Positions 58,254-64,000 of a stretch of 64,000 nucleotides of DNA are shown here, in pieces. Location: the NCBI RefSeq assembly GCF_040054535.1, contig NC_090785.1, positions 8,560,501 to 8,624,500 of the forward strand, read 5' to 3'. This stretch comes from Antennarius striatus (taxonomy: Eukaryota; Chordata; Actinopteri; Lophiiformes; Antennariidae). Below the pieces are notes generated by a model that did not search any database, was not told the origin of the DNA, and was given only the letters and a program-made list of their open reading frames with translations. The position numbers and the translations under genes are program-made. The first letter of the stretch is position 1; the number at the start of each line of letters is the position of its first letter.

Positions 58254-61200
58254 GTATGTTGGTATGTAAATGTGTAGGTGGCTCAGTGTACAGGTTAGGC
58301 TTCCAACACAATCACCAATATCTATTTTTACACCTAACAAAATAAAATGGAACATTTAGGAAAGCATTTTTCATTTCATTGTAACATTCATTGTTATTAA
58401 CAAAAATAACCAGCATTTGAAAAAAGGAACACATGCACTAGAAAAGTACAAAGAACAGCAACAATCAGCAGTGAGTGTGAGAAAGGATTATGGATTAAAA
58501 AGCCTGGAGCTGAGCTGAGTGCAGCCTCCAGTCTGGCAGGGCATTGATGTGCCTACTGTACACAAACAGCACCAAACACCTGTGAGGGCTGTTTGTGCTG
58601 TAATTTTGGGTGAGATCTTTTCTCAGCATGTGGGAGGGACAGTTACAGGCTTCAAAATGGATGCATTGATGTTTGTACCATGGAGTTTTTCTTAAAATGT
58701 GTTCACATTGTACAGGTGAATATAGAGCAACCAGACGATTTAGAATGACAAGGACGGTAGAGACTTCAAAAGGAGGGAACACAACCCAGAAGCAGAGGGT
58801 GCATTTATTTGGAGTCTCAGTACAGATCAGATTATGGAGAGACTACTTTGAAGTGGAAATATGTTAAATAAGCAAAAAGCGAAAAGGAAAAAAATGGTTA
58901 TGTAGTGATCAGAAAGAAATGAAGCACAGGAATAATGTATACACAGTGTCTTCTCTCTAGTGGAGTCACTACTGCTTTTTGCTGCTCTTCATGGTTAACT
59001 TCATTAAACCAAATGAAACTGCTAAATATTACAAATGTGTCACATTTTATTGAGAATATTTTCAGAATGTTTAAAGAAAAAATGTCAGTTTCAGATTATT
59101 GAGGATGCTTTAATTTATTTTGATTCAAAATCTTCAGGATTTGAGTTTTAAATAAATCAAAAATACTCATTAACATTATCTATTTCACAAATTGTCCATG
59201 TAAATAAATAGATTTAAAAAATGCCATGTAATCTGTATCCGGCAGTGTAACCCAACTCACAACCAAACCTCTGATATGATGCTAACGCCTTGTGCTGAAT
59301 CATGATCATAATAATGATTATTTTTATTACCAGCTGACATGTAAATTATGTTTTATATTTCCTTAATTTGATATTTTATTGATTTATATAATTATTAGTG
59401 AAAATGCACATCGCAAATTCTTCAGATATTTTATTTTGTCAAACTGACACATTTAATATTTGATTTAAAATTACGTACTGCAAGTCACATTTGAAAAAAC
59501 TTGGAGTAGAGGATATTAATTATTTAGTTATTTCTTGGCAAAAAAACGATCAACACTGATGAGGAAAAAAAATTATTTGCTGAAACTGAAATGTAATTAT
59601 TTGGGCTTTCAGGCAAAGCAATCTAATATCAGTTATCTTAAAGTGTAGCCTTCATAAGTGAGCTGAATATTAATGAAACATCATGTCCAAATCTAGTAAA
59701 AGTTTAATTACAAGGGTTACGCTTCTCAATTTTTATTTATTAACATAAGCCTCAAAGGTAAAATGAGAAGCAGCTGCAGTCATTGTTTAAAGTTGAGAGA
59801 GATACACGATGCTGATATAACCTTCTGAATAAATTAAGTGACAGGTATGATCTTTTTTTAAAAAATGAAGAAGAGTGTAATATTTGCTCACACGTCCTCC
59901 CACTGGTTGCTTTCCACTTCATGAGTAGGATTAGGATTTTTGGAGTGACCATTAGATGGAGCCCAACGATAGTTATTTACTGAAGACCTTTTCCTACACT
60001 TCTGCTCGTGCTTTTGGGGTAAATTTAATCAGAGTGTTGGCACACATATAATGCAAGACTGAGGCAGGCCTGCATGCCAAAATGATGCTTGATGATGAGG
60101 CTTCAGCAGAAAATGGTAGATCCTCACTGGCAGCTGACTGTCAGCAGGTGTAAACTGTGCCAGGGTCCTGTGAATATGTTGATCATTCACATTAATTAAT
60201 TAATGGTGTTACTGTTCACCGTTTCTATTTGTTATGAACTCATGCATGCATCTGCCATTAAATATTTACGTTATTATATGTTTGTGTGTTTGCAACCAGC
60301 GATCACCATTTGTCTCTTTGCCTTGAAGAGGTGATTTTGTTGGGGTTCGTGTTTTACTAGAGACTTTACAGAGTCGCACAATGCAGAGAAGCGTGGAATT
60401 AACAAGAGGAAATAGCTAGTAAAGTGTCATTTAGAGAGGAGGACACGGCAAGGTGAGGGAGGGAGAGTGAAAAGCACAACAATGCCTGAGGAAGCGTGAC
60501 TGAGAGATGGGCGCGTGAGAGAAAGTCAGCTTGGTATCTGGAGCAGTGGAAAGAGGGCAAAAGAGAATAAGGTTAGGGACACTGGCTGGTATTAAAGTAT
60601 TAGATTTAGCCATGATCAGTTCCAGCGCGCCCTCACCAAGAGGTTCTGGCTGGTGTGAGTTTGATCACCCTATCTGAACTGACTGTTTGGATGGCCGTCT
60701 GACCGTCTCCGTGGCCATTTTGTCCACTAAGCGCCTGACCTTTTCTCTCGATGACTAAGTGATTGACTCAGAGGATCTCAGTGAGGTCATCCATGCTTAA
60801 AGTGATAAGACATTAAAATAAAAGAGCAGACTTTGATGGACAAGAAAAGAGTTACAAAATGGACATTTAGTTATGCCCATTTCGAAAATTGCTGGCTAAA
60901 TTATCCTCGTGTTGCAGATCTAGCAGCAAAGCATCAGCATTAGGAAGCAGCCAGACCACAGCCTGTGTTTTTTGACATGTGGATGGGAGTGTTGTGGGGT
61001 TTTTTTTGGCTGCCTTGATAGGCCTTGAAGAATCATTTAGTCTTTAACGCAGCCGACATTCATTTGAAGCCAGCTGTGGGCAATTATACGCTACACTGGC
61101 AGACTGGTAGGTAGGCTGGGATGGGGGCTTCCAGGCCTGGCTGATGTTAGCAATTGACTGCAGACACTCAAACACACACTTGTACTCAAGATTCACTCAA

Positions 61201-64000
61201 ACATCTGTGTGCATGTGTGTGGATATGTATAGACACAGATGCGAACAAACTTAATCCACAAGGGGAAATTATGTCTCTATATTTGACTCACCACTGATGA
61301 TCAATCGTTATGCTGCTGGGGAGCGGTTTGGGATTCAGTATCATCTTCAGGGGTACTTTGACATGTAGATGGTAGGCTCCAGAACAGAACCAACAACCCT
61401 GTGACAAGTGGACACAACCTACCTCTGACCTACAGCTTTCCTTCCTGCCTTCCTCCCTCCCTTCCTCCTTTCCTTCCTTTCTTCCTTCCGTCCTCCTTCC
61501 CTTCCTTCCTCCATTCCTTCATTCCTTCCTCCCTTCCTTTCTTTCCTCCCTCCTTCTTTCCTTCCCTCCTTGCTTGTCATTCAGCACTGATTGATCAGGT
61601 GAGCAGGGCGATGCGAGGAGGCCGGGCGCTTGCTGTTTGTTGTTTGTGTCAGTCTCCATAAAGATTGGATTTACAGTAACTCCCCACTCCTCCTCCTTCT
61701 CCTCCCCCTCGTCCGCCCTCCTTCCACACTTTAACAGCCCCTGGCTCCTGCCCACTCCTATAAAACACTACAAACATAAAAACCCACAAGCACTTAAGAG
61801 CCGTCTTGGTGAGGGGGTGGGTTGGGGGGTGTTATGGGGGTAGGAGACGGCGGACTGAAACATCCTTCTCTTTACACCCCTCAATCACTCCGTCCGGAGA
61901 AGCAGAGAGAGATGGAGGGGAGGATATATTGTCTCTGATGGGGTAGCTGATTAAGATGGATTGCACAATGAAATGTCGCTGGAGTGATGAGTTCTTGAAG
62001 TGTATGCATGCGAGCAAATGTGAGAGTGTGTGTGTGTGTGGGGATACAACATCTCAGCAACTAACTATGCATTAAAACTGTTTCTCAAATTGATTAAATG
62101 CAAATTTGCTTTGCTGCACTGAGCTGCATTTTCACCTCCAAAAGTTTTATTCCTCATTTCCATTCCAGGACTTCGTTTCAGCTGCTGAAGTGTTGATCTT
62201 GTTTGACATTAAATGACATTTGTTTTAGCCTACCTTCTTCCCTGCATAGAATTAAAATTTTTAATGAAAAAGTCTTAAAAATTGGACATAGAAGTTCTTT
62301 TTGTTTAATGTCCGCCATGCATGAGCAGTTATTTAATCTCTCTCAGGCTAGACTAAAAGAAAACTGTCACTAAATGAAGACGTGCAGTGTTGCGTGTTTA
62401 ACAAAATTTTGATCCTAATGGATTAATTCGAGCTGAACTTCTCATCAGTGTCACAGTTTCAGTTTGCTGAGAGTCTGAATATCTGCATCTCATGCTTGAA
62501 CACACTTTGATGTGTTGACGAGAGTACATGCATGCATGTGTCTACACAAGCACACCTGTATACATCTACACCTGCTTGTGCCAGAAATATAAACAGCACA
62601 CACATTCCTGCCTAGATGTGTGTGTGTGGGGCAATACGGTGCATGATTGGTGCATCTTTGTATGTGTTGTGTGTGCAGGTACTCTATCATGTGTGTATGT
62701 GTGTGTAGGGGATTGGGTCTCCCTGGCTGTCCTCTGCAGTTCAGAGATAAAATTGTTGGTTGGTGCTGGAAAACCAACTGGCTGTAGTAACAGGTGAGGC
62801 ATATAAATATGAGCCTGGGTGTTCATTTGACAGACAGGATGAGACAGAGAGGAGGTGTTTGTAGACTATACTGAAACTTTCTCACTGATTAGAAACCTAT
62901 AGGAAAAGTGCAGATGGTCAGATGAAGGGCTGGATAGGCAGGAAGGGAAACGGCTCAGAAAGTCATTAGTGAGGGTGAGGAGTACAGATGCCACTAAGTG
63001 CGTCTTGCCACTATCGATGTGACGTCGCTGTGATGTAGGTTTTTAAGCAGGCATGTGGTTGTTCTGATGGACTAGCGTTTCTTCAGATTGTCTGGATGAG
63101 CACAAACAAGCCTGCTTTGACTTATGAATAATGGCGGTCTTGAAAAGTTTTGCCTGAGGCTCAACTCACAAGGAATAATAATGTTTGGATGTAATCGATG
63201 CAAAGGGCAGAAGCAAATGTAACCAATGTCAAATTACTATCCAGTCATACAAATCAGTCATAGTGAGACTTTTCAGTCTCAAGCATAACAAGGCAAGCTC
63301 ATCTATCGCAAACCTCTGATTAAACTATTGGTTAAAGACACCTCGAATTAGAGACTGTTTGAAGGAATGGCGTTAGAGATAAAGAAGGTAGTCCTTTCAA
63401 GCAAAGCAGGATACCAACATGATAAAACCTTTTTGGGAAAAAATTTATTTCTCATTTAAGTAAACTAAAAGCAATGAGCAATGATGTTAAATTTAGCATT
63501 TTTTAAATTGTTAGGTAAAATATCGAAAGCATTTCTTCCATTTTTATTCCCGTTTTCACCACAGTCAAGCAGTTAGTGTTGCGACTAACATTTTATTTTC
63601 CTGACTGACTATCTTGAAGTACTCTGTGGCACAATATTTCTTCACTGCGTGACAGATGTTTGATGACTGCATCGTTGGTCACTCTTGTTACTGGAGTTGT
63701 CAAGTGAAGGTTGCCTCACTGCCTCGCTCCAGTTGTGTCAGTGATATAACTGCTGAAGAGAATTTGTAAAGATATTGTCCTTTAATCTGAGACGACTCCA
63801 TTAAAAAAATCCATTGTGCTTTTAAAAAAAAACAAATATATAAACAAACAAAAACATAAGGGCTCCAAGGACTTTAAAGATACTTAAAGGATCATTAATA
63901 GACATGTGGACCATACGGTTGAGTTCGGTGTCAAATTGATGAAGCTGATGGAGAAAACACTTAGAACAAAACTACTAAGTGCTGCTTTATGAATCAGAAT
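58254..64000 (+). other. macrod1 intron 3 (start of a long intron)
   Basis: Nothing with coding character over 5.7 kb. It includes a polypyrimidine CCTT tract (61437-61575), an inverted SINE-like tail (ccacaaggggaaattatg, near 61254) and a pyrimidine-rich TG/CA segment near 62500-62710. In mammals this intron is very long and hosts FLRT1; no FLRT1 exon is visible here. Confidence 0.6.
61437..61575 (+). repeat. (CCTT)n polypyrimidine tract
   Basis: Nearly uninterrupted C/T run of CCTT and CCCTT units, with potential for triplex (H-DNA) formation. Confidence 0.9.

Overview
The window is vertebrate nuclear DNA, almost certainly from a ray-finned (teleost) fish. The genes are split into many short exons with GT..AG introns. 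The spacers carry fish-type repeats (a V-SINE-like family, RTE-, R2/Dong- and Rex1/L2-like LINEs, hAT and pogo-like elements, long CA/TG tracts). The protein-coding exons read as clear orthologues of human genes. There is no bacterial, phage, CRISPR or plasmid content.

Eight genes were assembled exon by exon from splice sites and reading phase. From left to right they are: atg2a (minus strand, N-terminal half only; it continues past the left edge), nxf1 (minus, complete), bscl2/seipin (minus, complete), rnaseh2c (plus, complete), zbtb3 (minus, complete), trpt1 (plus, complete), fermt3/kindlin-3 (minus, complete) and macrod1 (plus, first three coding exons only; it continues past the right edge). 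For every complete gene the summed exon lengths are an exact multiple of three. All eight human orthologues lie on chromosome 11q12.3-q13.1, so this is a conserved synteny block. The fermt3-trpt1 neighbourhood is also adjacent in human. bscl2/rnaseh2c, zbtb3/trpt1 and fermt3/macrod1 are head to head; rnaseh2c/zbtb3 and trpt1/fermt3 are tail to tail.

The genes do not form a pathway. atg2a (lipid transfer in autophagy) and bscl2 (lipid droplet assembly) both act at the ER. nxf1 exports mRNA. rnaseh2c, trpt1, zbtb3 and macrod1 have nucleic-acid or ADP-ribose roles. fermt3 activates integrins in blood cells.

The strongest non-coding signal is in nxf1 intron 11, on the minus strand at about 20985-21055. 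It holds a constitutive transport element (CTE): two sequence blocks known from the retroviral CTE and from the retained intron 10 of mammalian NXF1, closed by matching stems. Reading through that intron gives a truncated protein of about 383 residues, the equivalent of mammalian small TAP. Other points of interest are an alternative first exon and a symmetric cassette exon of nxf1, a 36-nt in-frame microexon in bscl2, paired PU.1-like sites upstream of fermt3, and TG/CA or TTAGGG tracts abutting several splice sites. About a third of the window is repeats or featureless AT-rich spacer.
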